NCBI GenBank assembly: GCA_001598975.1
Contig: BBXU01000203.1
Location: 62,001 to 126,000 of the forward strand
Reading direction: 5' to 3'
Length of the DNA: 64,000 nucleotides
Origin: Parachlorella kessleri
Taxonomy: Eukaryota > Chlorophyta > Trebouxiophyceae > Chlorellales > Chlorellaceae
Part shown: positions 37,096 through 48,705 of the stretch, one piece after another
Position numbering within the stretch: position 1 is the first letter of the stretch
Layout: every line of letters starts with the position of its first letter
Notes under the pieces: generated by a model
What the model was told of the DNA's origin: nothing
The model's input: only the letters and a program-made list of their open reading frames with translations
The model's database searches: none
Program-made: the position numbers and the translations under genes

Positions 37096-38342
37096 ATGTC
37101 GTTGGACAAGCAGCGAAACCAGCTACCTTCACTGCAGCAGCAGCACGACCAGCAAGCCGAGCAAGAAGCGTCCTTCAGGGGCTCGTCTCTGCCTGACCTA
37201 CTCGCCTGGCTGGCCCAGACCGGGATAGACACTAGCTGTTATGGGACGGGCGCAAGCAAGAGTGTTGACCTCTTGTGGGAGGAGGCAAGTGTACAAAAAC
37301 TGTTTGCTGCAGTGACTATGACCTTGCGCATATCACATGCAAGGGCTGCCAGGATGATTCTTAGCGATGTGAATATGCATGCATAGTCCAGCATATTGTT
37401 ATGCAGGGGGTATGTGGAAACTGGTGCAAATTGGGGCATGATATTCCCTGTGCATAGGCAAGGGCTCATGCTTGTCAGTGTACCTGTATGTGACATGTCA
37501 CACTTGGCCGCCTAATTAAATTGCAGGTGCAGGAGGGCGAGACAGTCTTGACGGTCTGTGATGGCAGGCCACTGAGGTTTGTTAGTGTTGTTAACGTGAT
37601 TATCAGCAACAACCGCGGTCAGACGCTCGTAGAGAGTCAGCAGGTGCTGCCCAGCGGCACAGTTCGGCCGCGTAACAAGCCGCTGAGCGAGAAACTGCTT
37701 CCAGGAGAGCGATGGCAGGATGGAGTTGTGCGGGGAGTAGTCGAGGAGCTGGGCAGTGTGCTGCCTCAAAAGCCTGAGGTGGGCAGGAGTGATCAAGCGT
37801 GTAAATAGCAAAAAGGCAACCCTTATGTTGGTTGGGCTGCCGCGCCCCACACTGTCTCATGCAATACCACCTGTGGTGCTGGAATGTGCTGCAGAACAGC
37901 ATGTCTGGCTGCTAGACCCCAGCTGCTTGGTTATACTACCTATATTGTGCCGCTGACTTGATGCCAGGTACTGTCTTGACGTAGGTGACGCTAGACGAGA
38001 ACTCATATGAGGAGGTGGTGGAGGAGAAAGAGTCGCAGTCTTATCCAGGCTTGTATTCCAAGGTGGGTTCCTGTGTTGGCTGTTGCAGTGTTTACTGCTA
38101 AGCGAGCGGGAGGAGGAGGACTTGCTTGTCTGACTATGCTTGCGAGAACGTTATGTTCTGAAAGGCTGTGGCGCCTCTTGCTCAGTGTCTCAAGGCAGCA
38201 AACAGGATTTTCCCGCCGTCTCTCTCCGCAGTATGTCTGCCATCGAGTCCAAGCCAAGGTGGTGGGGCTACCAGAAGATAATTTCACTACACAGGAAGAA
38301 AGAGGCGATGGGCAACTTACCCACGTATGGGAATGGCAGTGA
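37096..38342 (+). CDS. Conserved plant/algal-type protein with a degenerate Nudix-like box
   Basis: Four exons (37096-37284, 37527-37778, 37985-38062, 38232-38342) give 209 residues ending HVWEWQ. The ATG at 37096 is the first in frame in this exon; an upstream exon cannot be excluded. Recognisable blocks are YGTGASKSVDLLWEE, VVNVIISNN, RPRNKPLSEKLLPGERW, GVVRGVVEELG and VQAKVVGLPEDNFTTQE. The middle block resembles a Nudix box (REUxEExGU), but the residue after Arg is Gly instead of Glu, so pyrophosphohydrolase activity is doubtful. The first intron uses a GC donor (GCAAGT at 37285), and its acceptor is a tandem site (TTGCAGGTGCAG) that could add or drop two codons. Function is not known to me. 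Confidence 0.6.
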
Positions 38343-38938
38343 GCTGCCTGCCCACCCACCAAGCGGACAAGTGCATCAGCTTCTCTTGGCGGAGAGGCTG
38401 CTTGCTATTGAGCATTTGTGTGTTTGAACGAATGAAGCGCAACCATTTTGGCCACACCTGAAGACTGCAGAGATGTACCTGACCTCCAGCGCTGCTTTTG
38501 CTCCAGCCCCTGCCTTGAGCGGTTTGGGTATTGCTCCTGTGATACAGGTTTACTTTCCAAGGAATGCCTGGCCTGGTATTGGTAGGCCGTGTATGTTCAC
38601 GGTTGCATCAGGCTGTTCGAGTATTTGATTTGATTAATCGCCATGAGCTTCAGTCCAAGGCCCGCAGGCCTGACAGCATGCCTGACAGGGGCGCCCTCCC
38701 GTTTGGTATTCAGCAATTCGCGCTTACACAGTATCGTCCCAGACACGTCTCTGCGTTTACTGAAGTTCAGGACCATGCTTTGGTCATGACGCCAGTAAGC
38801 TTTTTGCAGTTCAGGGGCTGCTTGCTTTCTAGGCTGGCAGGCAAGGGCTCGCTGGTGCAGGGTCTTAAGCGCGGATCACTAACACAAGGTTGCAACAGAG
38901 GCACCAGGGTTCGATCACTAAAGCAGGTGGCAGTCACC
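38343..38938. other. Intergenic region and 5' flank of the CinA/adenylyltransferase gene
   Basis: No separate gene is supported. The frame upstream of 38939 stays open back to 38564 and contains an ATG at 38788 whose product (MTPVSFLQFRGCLLSRLAG) would look like a transit peptide. This could be a 5' extension of the following gene or untranslated leader. Confidence 0.4.
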
Positions 38939-41900
38939 ATGGCAGGCAGGACGGGTCCAGGCGGCGATCTGGACCCTCTGATCGAAGAGACCGTGGAGCG
39001 AATACACTCCACAGCCTTCAAGTTCGTCTTGTTTGTCACGGGCGGCGCCTCTCAGGTGACACGGCTACCTGTGGGGTGGGGTGGGTGCCAGGCCCTGAGA
39101 CTGCCGCCCAGACAAGCTTTCCACTCCAACTGCTACCGCCAATCTTGCGCAGGGGTTGTTGGCATGGCCTATAGCGCACCGCTTACCCCTGCTACCTCGA
39201 ACCCCCTATACCTGCTTGGGGCCTGCAGGCTCCCTCTTGGCTTCTCGCCGTGCCGGGTGCCTCCAGGACTGTGCTTGAAGTGCGAGTGCCTTATGCCAAA
39301 GGCAGCCTTGCAGAGGTCCTTGGGCACGAGCCTACCTCCTACTCAAGCGCCGAGGCAGCCCTAGAGATGGCCAAGGCGGCTTATCGGCACGCCGCCAACC
39401 TGTCGCCCTTGGGCACTGACATCATTGGGGTGGGCTGCACTTGCGCCCTAGCCACCGACAGGACCCTCAAGGGGCAGCATAGGGTACGTTGAAGTCCCGG
39501 CAAGGACTGCGTCCGGACTGCATGTTGATAGCTTCACCACAGCTGATTTGTGGGAGGTCAACAACATGCATGCCAGTTCGCTCTGCAGTTTCTTGCTGAG
39601 TGCTTGGGAGCGTCCAACAACAGCCCACGAGCAACCCCGCCGCGGGGCTGTAGCCTGTCTGTGGTGCAACTGCCAGGCTGGGACACTTCAGTGCCGCAAA
39701 GGCGCAGGAGTGCTACCTTCCGCCGCCACTAGCAAGACCAGCGTGCGCTTCAACTCTCCCCTTTGGCAGGCTTACGTCAGCACCTACTCCGGCGACAAGC
39801 AGCGGCAGTACCGCCTGGTGCTTGCCAAGGAGACGCGGGGCCGCTTCCAGGAGGACACAGTGGCCAGCCGCCTGCTGCTGAGGGCTGTGGCTGATGCCAG
39901 CGGGGTGGCCACAACCCACTTCTCACTGGGGGAGTCGCCGGAGGACGAGCTGACGGTGTGTATGGAGGCACGCTGGGGCGTTGCATAATGCAGGATGGAC
40001 GTGGTTGTGTGCAAGGCTGTGAGTACAAGCGTGCTGCTGCTGCTGCTGACGACGATGGATACAAAAGTTGACACTCCAAAGGATTTCTGCAGTCGCAACC
40101 GTCGGCCAAGGCATGCTTTGGCTGGGGGTGTTATATACTCTCAGTGGGCATGCCCCTGTTGTGCACAGCACGCAAGTTGGCAGAGAGCCAGGGCTCACCT
40201 TCTACCTCCCTGGCAACCTGCCCTCGTATCACCCAACCCAGCAAAACCACCCCCTGCCATGCCTCACAGGTGGAGACTCAAGAGCTGGACCATGCCTCAC
40301 TCCTCAAGGAGCTTTTAAATGGCCGAGTAAGCTGCGTTGAGTTCTCGGGGGGCAACATATATGTGGATGCCCCGCGCCGGAATCGCATCTACCTGCCTGG
40401 CTCTTTCAACCCGCTTCATGATGGCCACACAGAGCTCCTGCAGGTGACACCCGCAGCAAGAAAAATGGCTTGTGTAAGGCTGGCTTGCCTGTGGTTAACA
40501 GCTGCAGTTGCTATGCTGTCATTGTTGTAATCAGCCAGCGGGGAGGTATCGCTTGTAAACATCTGTCAGGGATTGGCAGCTGCTGCAGCTGTGCTTGACA
40601 AGGAGTGGATGTTGGATCAGCTGTGGAGGCTGGACAACAAGTGAAGGGGCCAGCATGTCAGACGCTGGTATAGCATTGTGTGTCTAGGGCAGCGTCGCAG
40701 GCTGGGGAGGTTTAATGTCCTCCTGGGGCTTTGGGGTGGTGTAGGCTTAAAACTCATCTGGCACCCCCTATGGAGCACGGGCTGGCTGTATCACCACAGC
40801 ACCCCGTGTGCACCCTGGCGCAGGCGGCCTGCCGGCAGCACCCGGAGCGGGAGGGCTGCTTTGAGCTGTCCATTGGCAACGCCGACAAGGGGCTGCTGCC
40901 GCTGGAGGAGATCCAGCGCAGGGTGGCGCAGTTCATCCAGGCGGGGCTGCCGCTGGTCGTGACGCAGGTGAGCCGCAGCCGCTGGTCAAGGCACAGGTGG
41001 GGCGCCGCTGGTCGTGGCGCAGGTGAGGCGCCGCTGGGCGTGGCGCAGGTGAGCCGCCGGCGCGGGCCGTGACGCAGGTGAGCCGCTGCTAGTCATGGCG
41101 CAGGTGAGGCGCCGCTGGGCGTGGCGCAGGTAAGCTGGGCAGCAGGGCCTTGCCTTCAAGCCCTTGCCGAAGTTGCTGCATGGACTAGCATCGAGGGCAC
41201 AGTTGCAAGGCACGGAGAAATACCTTTTCATGCCAAAGCCGAAGTGTGGTGCAGCCTTGGTAAAGTGGCAACTTGTGATTGGAAGGCTCAAGGAGGCTGC
41301 TCTGTCAAATCCATGCACCTGGCCGTTTGCGTGCAGGCGCCTCTCTTCACCATGAAGGCCGACCTCTTCAAGGACAGCCTCTTTGTGGTGGGCTACGACA
41401 CCGCGGTGCGGCTGGTGCGGGCAGACTACTACGGAGATGAAACCGCTATGCTGCTGCAGGTGGGTGGGTGGCAGTGACTGTCCCACCTGCAACTGCGAGC
41501 CGCAGCAGCTTAGCTTTGTTGGGGTGCGTGAAGGGCAGGGGCTGCCATGCTTTCCGATCGCAGGTGGTAATGTCTGTAGCCGTGGCCGGCTGCAGCTACT
41601 TGGTACGTGGGTGCACATCTTAGCCTGATGCTGCCCCGATGGCAGTGCTTAGATGCCATCATGCCAACCGCTACTCAGCTCTTCCCATGCTGACGTCAGC
41701 TGGAGGGGTTTTAAAGACCTGCTTTGTGTGTGTGCCTGGGTGCAGTTTGCCAAGCTGAAGCACCAGGGCTGTGGCTTTCTGGTGGCCGGGAGGACGGAGG
41801 GTGGACGCTTCAAAACGTTGGCAGATATGTCCATACCTGGGCCGCTGCAGAGAGGGGTGAGTGCGCCTGTCACTGGCAAGGAATATAGTTGCGAGGGAGC

Positions 41901-42237
41901 GACCTGCTCCCCATGCTTGCAAAGGGCAAGGTATGAGACGCAGGCCATGTTGTGCAACTACAGCTAGGGCAGCGCTTTGGGGGTCATGTAAAGAGAAAGG
42001 AAGGAACAGGCCTCCTACCCTGGACAGACGCGTGGTGTGTGTGCTGTGATGTTGCTGTCCCTATATGGCTGGTATGTCAGCCGCGAGCATGAAATGTGCG
42101 AGTTTCCTGTCTTCATTTCTCTTACCATGTTTTGCCCTGTGCAGGGCCTGTTTGAGGACATCCCAGAGAACTTGTTCCGCTCCGACATATCATCCACTGA
42201 GCTACGTGCTAAGGGGCTGGGCCTGAGCAGCGTGTGA
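38939..42237 (+). CDS. CinA-like domain fused to a cytidylyltransferase-fold (NMNAT-like) domain
   Basis: Eight exons (38939-39055, 39229-39483, 39770-39955, 40270-40443, 40824-40967, 41337-41459, 41746-41856, 42145-42237) give 400 residues. Residues about 1-190 resemble the CinA C-terminal (nicotinamide-nucleotide amidase) domain: FVTGGAS, VPGASRTVLEVRVPY, VGCTCALATDR, then a conserved EDTVASRLLL. The second half has the nucleotidylyltransferase signature LPGSFNPLHDGH and the C-terminal SSTELRAKG. The plant relative is annotated as a nucleotidylyl transferase superfamily protein. A role in pyridine-nucleotide salvage or repair is inferred. The start at 38939 has good context (CACCATGG) and fits plant-like length; an upstream ATG at 38788 is an alternative. 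The intron 5 donor region is a tandem repeat array (see 40956-41135). Confidence 0.75.
40956..41135 (+). repeat. About seven tandem copies of a 26-base unit containing the splice donor
   Basis: The unit approximates GTCGTGGCGCAGGTGAGG plus CGCCGCTG. The first copy is the end of exon 5 and its own donor (ACGCAG|GTGAG at 40967); further imperfect copies follow through intron 5, most with a CAG|GTGAG or GTAAG-type site. Confidence 0.85.
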
Positions 42238-42298
42238 CAGTGAGCAGCAGAAACCCTGCAACCCCTGCGTGCCCTAACCCAAGGGTACCTGTTGATCG

Positions 42299-42560
42299 TG
42301 GCAGGCACAGCGAACAGAGGAGAGGCAGACTTGAGTTGTACTGATGGGGCTGGATGTAGCACTTTGTGAACGGTGGCAGGCCATGTGAACTGAGGAGAGG
42401 TAGGGTTGAACTGTACTGACGGGACTGGAAGCAGTTGTGCTTTGGGGCTGCCTTCGCTTTTAGCCAGCAATGGTAGTTGATAGTAAGGGTGGCAGGTAGT
42501 GGGAACAGAGACGTAGGGGCGGACTGTACTGACAGGGCTGGATGCAGGTATGCTCCTTAG
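42299..42560 (+). repeat. Three imperfect direct repeats of about 60 bases
   Basis: Copies begin near 42299, 42372 and 42489. Shared elements are GGTGGCAGG, a GAAC(A/T)GAG stretch, TGTACTGA and GGGCTGGA/GGACTGGA. They lie just after the CinA-like gene stop, and no function is recognised. Confidence 0.6.
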
Positions 42561-44124
42561 TCTTGCCTGACTTTTTGCTAGGGTGTCAGTACCTCATAAC
42601 CTTGTCACCATAGTCCAAATATGTGGTTCGAGCGCTTTGAACGTTGAGGCACCTGGCTTTACAAGGGAGGAGAACTGAACTGACTTCCGACACGTCTATG
42701 GTTGCAGCTTGCCAGTCTCTAAGATGGGTGGCGGCTTGTGGGCCAGCTGGCCTTTCGCAAGCCATGGGCATCAGAAAACACCAAACAGGGATATAAGACG
42801 GAATGCACGTGACAAGAAGCGTTCAGATAGCAGTTTGGCAGGTGCCACCTGTATTCATTACCAGAACATGGGTCTAGTGCTGATACCTACGACCCCAAGT
42901 TGCTAACATCAGGCGATGCTTCTATTTCGTAGCGCATTGGATTATTTTTACAGGGAGAGCCAATCAACAGGAACAGGAAGTACACCCCAAGCTGCCCACA
43001 ACCGTGCATTCGCTAATCTCCACAGAAGAACGCACGCAGCCAACGGAACGCTCACATACTTTCCTTCTGTGACAAGATGTTCAGGTATCAAGCAGAGGAA
43101 ACAATTTCAGCAAACACTTGCACAAAAAAGTATTGATGTGTCGTTTGTTAACCCACAAAAGCAATGGCCCATGAGCAGCCCCCAGCACACAACTATGCCA
43201 GCCCGCTAAAACCGCCAAATTCCTTGAAAGAAGGCCTCTTATCGTTGGCATGCACGGTGATAAACCACAAACACATGCAGTACTCGTGCCTCATTCGTTT
43301 CAACTGCGAAGCCCCTCTTAGCATGTACCAACATACCTAAAGAACATAGGAACAGTCCAGTGGGGACAAGAAGTGCGGAGGACTAACCGCTCTATATACA
43401 CAAGAGCACAGAGCGCTCAAGCTGCGAGAACATCCCCTCAAGCACACCGCGTCTCTCACAGATGCAGCCAACACAGCAACGCGACAGACCGACACATAGC
43501 AGTCCAGAAGAAAGAGCACCTCAAACATTCCATGGGACTGCTGAGGAGACAACAGGAAAGCAAACCCCTTGCAGCTAAATACCTTCCTCAAAATGCATGG
43601 TACAAGCCTCGCTCACCAAATACGACGACTGCAGAATGCATGGCGGAGTAATATGGCTGAAAGGAGAACAGCTCGGCAGAACTCCACCAACACCAGCTCA
43701 GAAATATGCTCAGGCCCGCCACTTAACCACCACCCAATGCACCTGTCAGAAAGGAAAGAGCCCCATCCAGATGAGGGGAAGGGCCGTCAAAGAAATAAGC
43801 TATGGCACTGATGCAGAACAGGTCACCTGTGTTCATGGGAGATGCCAGCGCAGACATTACCCTAGCAACTACGAGCAGTGCATACCAGTGCCTGTCCTAC
43901 GCTTAGGTAGCACCGTGCTTGCTGTGGTGCCACCCAGGCCCAAGTAGAGAGGCAGAGGCTTGCCCAGCCTTACACCCTGCTGGGAGCCGCATCTAAAGGC
44001 ACGCAAAAGGGAGCCCCCTGGGCCCTAATCATTATTGGGCCTTCACGACTACAGCTGTCCTCCAAGGAGCATCCGGGAATCTAACATTAAGCAAAAAAAC
44101 TCTGGCTTTGATTGCCTGCCAACA
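42561..44124. other. Gene-poor stretch, probably the 3' UTR of the ELF3-like gene
   Basis: No ORF here shows a recognisable domain. TTACA at 42948-42952 is TGTAA on the minus strand and could end a long 3' UTR of the minus-strand gene whose stop is at 44125. The plus-strand base composition is A-rich between about 42950 and 43650. Confidence 0.4.
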
Positions 44125-47100
44125 TCACACTTGGCGGCTGCTGAAGCTCAGCAGCATCTGGGCAGCGTGCTCCTCCACACGGTGGCCCTCAACCTCTGGC
44201 GTGGCAGCGCCTGCCCGCCCCCTGGCCAGGCTGCCATCCTTGGTGGCTGACGGCGGCAGCAGCCTGGTGGCTTTGGGACGCACTGGCAGCTTCTGCAGAC
44301 AGGTACGTAGGAAGGTATGCTATATTCAAATGTGGCATAAAATGCTAACGAATGACACCTAGTTAATCGGTAATAATACCTCGAGCACCCCGCTCACTAC
44401 AACGCGAGCTGTCAGCACATCTTAGCCTTCATCTTAACTCTATTACTTGCAGCATCGTTGCAACATTAGTCATATCATCAACAAGCGGCACATTAACAAG
44501 CCATGAGAAACAGCACCAAGCACGCACCTGGAAGAAGGCGATGTCCTTGCCACTCCCTCCCGCCGAGGCCACAGCGCCAATGCCGCACTGCAGGACGTCT
44601 CCATCCGCGGCATCCCTGCCGGTTGTCTCGCTACTTGCTTCGTCAGCTGCCTCCATGCCCTTGCGCTTGCGACCGGGACCCCTGGCGTCAGGCTTGCCAC
44701 CGCCGCTACCATGACTGCACAGATACAATGACATGAAGGCGTCATCACCGACCTTCATCGCAGGTGAGAGAGACATGAACACTGTCGAGCGAAAATGCAT
44801 GCTCCCCTAACACCCTCACTGCAATCAAACAGCAGGCACCCCAAGGGCAGGGCGCACACTTCGCAGGGCGCAGCTGAGAGTCTCGCCAAAACTGCATCCC
44901 TCCCGCCCAGCTCGCTAACCGCTCACAAACCCTCCTGCCTGGCCATGCTCACATGCGGGGCGGGGCAGACTCGACCTCCTGTCCGCGCGGCATGGCCTGC
45001 CCGCGCACAACAACTTCAGGGTCTCCAGGCGGCCCGAAGGTAGCCTGAGGGTCCTGCCACCACTTGGCCGGGCGCGCGCTGGGCGCACCATTGCCAGCTG
45101 CGCCCCCAGAGGCGGCCGATGCCAGCGGCCACGACACCTTGTGCTGCTGCCACAGAGCGGGGGCGGCGGCGACCGCGGCCACAGCGGCAGTGCAGGGATT
45201 CAGGGAACTCGCAGGGAATCCAGAGGCTGGCAGCTGCATCGCAGTAAGGACATATTGCAAGATGGTTGCAGCATTCTACCAGATTCTGTGCCAGAGTAGA
45301 TACACTAAATGTACCCTCAACCCCCTGCTTGGTTACGCAGTAGGGCATTCATCTTAATGTTCACAGCACTTGAGCTCTTCAAATTTTGCCAACGACAAGC
45401 AGGCTACAAAACGCCCCTGCTGTCACTTGCTTTGATGGTAAGCACCGGCCGGCAGCCTTAACGAAACTAACAAGCCGATGGGCATTGGTTGCAGATCACC
45501 TGAAGGCATAGACATCTCACCTGCTGCCCAGGAGCACCAGCGCCATAATGAGTGCGGTACCACCATGCCATGGGGTCAGCCGGCATCGCGGGCGCGCCAG
45601 CCCCAAAGCCTACAGCCAGCGGCTGCAGGTGTGCTGGCAGCGCGCTGGCAGGACCCTCTGCGGGCTCTTGCTGCTGCTCCCGCTGCTCCTGTGCTGCTAA
45701 CTGCTCCTCTGTATTTCGGAGCGGCATGGACTCGGGGTGCGCAGAGGGCCCCCCCGGCCGCTGCGAGGGCATGGCAGGGGCAGCTGGCTTCTGGAGCCGA
45801 GTGGGCGCAGGCACGGAACCCGAGCCAGCGCCGCTACCCCCACTGCTATCGCGCTGCGGCTGGTCCTGCGGACCGGGCTGTGCTAGAGCTGCGTCGCGCA
45901 CAGTGTGGCGACACTGCCGAAGCTGCCGGGCCTGCTGAGGTAAGCAGTTACGCATGAGCAGGCGCTGCACGGCCGCGGCCCTGTGCAGCTCATACAGTTG
46001 CTCTGTGAAGGCCACCTGCTGGCGCAGGATGATGGCGCGCAGCTTGCGAGCCTTTGCCTGGCCCAGCACCGCCGATGTAACTGCAAAGTCAGGGCCTAGG
46101 CCGCGGTGCTGGTGCTGCCCAGCCCGATGCCCGTGAGTGGCGTGCGCAGGCGGCGACAACTGCTGCTCCTTTGGCGAGGGTGTGCCCTCATCCTCTGGGC
46201 TGTGCTTAGCATAAGGGCTACCATTCTCACCCTGCTGCCCGGCACCCGCACTGGCCACCGGCAGAGCAGGCGGGGGCTGCTGCTGCTGGGGCAGCTGGCG
46301 GGCAGTGTGGGTGAAGGCCGAAGGGGCCTCGGAAGCAAGCTGCAGAGTGAAGGCCGGCTGCTGGGAGGACGGCTGCGCTGTACCTGACTGCTGGGCGCCT
46401 GGCCGCCCCTGCTGCCCACGCCGCAGCAACCGCATGAGGTAGTCATCGCGCTCACCAGTAAGGCGGCCGCCCAACTGGGCCTCTAGCTGGGAGGAAAGCT
46501 TGCTGTACGTGGCTGCCAGAGAGCTCTGCTGTTGCTGGCTCCCTGCGGGCAGGGGCTGTATTGGGAAAGGCAAGGCCAGCTTGCAAGGCATCGAGGGCCC
46601 CATGCTGGATTTGCCGTTCAAAGTCTGGCCTTCTGGGACGGACAAGTGGGGCAGCCCGGCACGCGGAGGCCAGCCCTCGACATGACGGGCACCGGGCTCC
46701 ACTGCGCCGCGCTCCGAGGGCTGAGCTCGCCTCGCGAGCTGCTCCAGAGGTGCTTGGGGCAAGCAGCAGGGATCGACAACCTGTGCGCAGAAGGATGCCA
46801 GGGTCAGGCTGCACGAGCAGACCAGGCTGCAGGAGCAAGACAGGCCGCTCTGCAGTCTCAACAAGTCTCCTGCGGTAAGAGCCCACCTTCCGTGAGTTTC
46901 CGGTGCCGGTCTCACTGCCTGGACGGCGAAGTGCAACGCCCGGGCTTGGTTGCATCGGGGAGAGACCGATTAGCTGGTTTATTGGTTGCAAGTGGTCGAC
47001 GAGAAATTTCAGCTGATCCTGTGGCACATGCGCTGCTGAACCCGATGTGGCTGATGTGCCCAACCCAATGTGCTTTGGCGGGAAAGATATGGGAAGACAA

Positions 47101-47150
47101 GGAAAGGAATCGGAAGGAAGCGGCTGGGCGGTAGCTGGCCCAAGCAAACG
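44125..47150 (-). CDS. Q-rich protein with an ELHR/VQ motif, candidate ELF3-like clock protein; 5' end uncertain
   Basis: Supported exons are 45521 up to about 46800, 44953-45233, 44528-44714 and 44125-44292, joined in phase and ending SFSSRQV. The 5' exons (about 46800-47150) are only approximate; a frame with DQLKFLVDHLQPINQLIG starts near 47147. The best clue is the block AFTEQLYELHRAAAVQRLL, matching the FxxQxxELHRxxxVQxL pattern of plant EARLY FLOWERING 3. Further hints are Gln-rich tracts (SQQQQSS, LPQQQQPPP, REQQQEP), a basic cluster GRKRKG, and a C-terminal EEHAAQMLLSF recalling the plant ELF3 end. In plants ELF3 scaffolds the evening complex in the nucleus. The match is short, so another ELHR-motif protein is possible. 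A multi-exon gene is well supported; its identity is not. Confidence 0.5.
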
Positions 47151-48705
47151 TCACGAAACTGCATTCAGAATACCACTGGCCTACCACGAGTTATAGCACA
47201 GATGCAATCCGTCCTGCACCGTTTGCATGACGCGAGGCCATCATCAAGATCGGCAAGGAGTTGCTAGTTCAGGTACTACTAGTACTGAGCCCGCGTAGTC
47301 AACTGCCGTGAGCCTCCTGGACCCTTTGTGCACTAGTTCTGTAAGACAGCCCCTCGCCATTGACTAGTGGACCTGGCTAGCCCGGCTTGGTTGATTACCC
47401 TCTTATACCTAGCCCGAAGAAGCTGCACAGCCCCAAGGGTTCAGCTTCAGCTTTGTGCACCTCTGTCAGTATTTCCCAGGGTGCGGTATCTGGCACTGGG
47501 TGGAACCCTGGGTGGACCCTGCAAGGCAAGCTGAACAGGCTGACACCATGCGCCGCCACGAACTGCAGCGCCACCACCACCACCAGTAGCTCCTTCAGTT
47601 GTAGCTACCTGTGACACACCCGCTCAGCCGCCGCTGGGGGCCACGCCGCTGCCTCGGGTGGCCCTAGGTGGCGCAGGATGGCAGTGATAGGCTCGTTCTG
47701 GTCGTGTTGCTTGAGCTGGCAAATGTGCCGGTGCTGCAAGCTGCGCTCCGGGTCGGCCTGCACAGCAGCGCGCCAGCTTTGGCCTTGAGCTCAGAACTGC
47801 TGGGGCAGTCGGTCCTGGCTGCCTCTCAAGTGAGGCGGCCAGCTGGGAAGCAGCATGCAGGGTGTCAAGGATGAACAGAAATGAGGGACTCGAGGGCAGC
47901 CCCTAAGCCAAGGAATGGCTGTTGTGTCGCTGTGTAGCTGCAGTGATAATCTCTCTGCTGGCAGTACCGTGGCATGGGAGAGCATCCAAAGACTGGGTTC
48001 TAGTTGTGGCGCAGGTTGTTGGTCTAACATTTTGGCGGTGAGGACCTTAATATGTTAGTCATGCAGCTGAAAATTGCCTTGCCAAGCAAAAGTCCGGAGG
48101 TATCCTGTGCCTTACAGCATTTTCCAGGAAACCTGGCGCAGCCCCGGTTCCGCTGCTGATGGTAGGTAACCTTTGGTGCTGGACAGGGGTGGAGGGGCCG
48201 TATGGTGCCTATGGGGTCTGAGGCTTGCTATGGGGAGTGTGGGACACTACGGGTTTGGCTGGAGTGGTTGGGTCAGGGATTCTGGGAGGCATTCGAGTTT
48301 GTTCCGGCTTGTCTTCTTAGCTGGAGCACAACAAGCCAGCCCTGCGCATGCTTTAGGTTCACAGGCTAGTTTAGTTGCGAACCAGAGTCTGGACAAGTAG
48401 GCTTACAAACTGTTCAGGACAAAAGTTTCATAGATACCGCATGGAAGCAAAGGTCGACATGTGCATTTGGCATTGAGGGATGATTGGCAGGGATGCTTGG
48501 CAGCTGGGCCCCAAACGGAAAAACGGAACCCCCCGTGAAATGCGCGAGATAAGCTGTGCAGTACCCCCTTGGTCCCGGCGGCCTTTTCTGTGCGACCTTC
48601 TGTCGCAACAGCTCAGTCGCTGCTTTGAGTTGAAGAAGCACACATTGTAAAGTTCAAGTTGTACACTAGCGGGGTGCGCCCCTCTCGTACACTGCCCTGA
48701 TCAAG
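47151..48705. promoter_or_regulatory. Divergent intergenic region of about 1.5 kb
   Basis: It separates the 5' end of the ELF3-like gene (-) from the amidinotransferase-like gene (+). No ORF with a recognisable domain and no clear repeat beyond short CAC tracts (near 47570) was seen. Promoter function is inferred from orientation. Confidence 0.35.

Noticed and set aside
43373..43651. 92-residue plus-strand ORF
   Set aside because: No recognisable domain, and it sits in the probable 3' UTR of the minus-strand gene.
45552..45957. Plus-strand ORFs opposite the Q-rich gene
   Set aside because: They are Ala/Cys/Arg-rich shadows of the minus-strand exon, without domain similarity.
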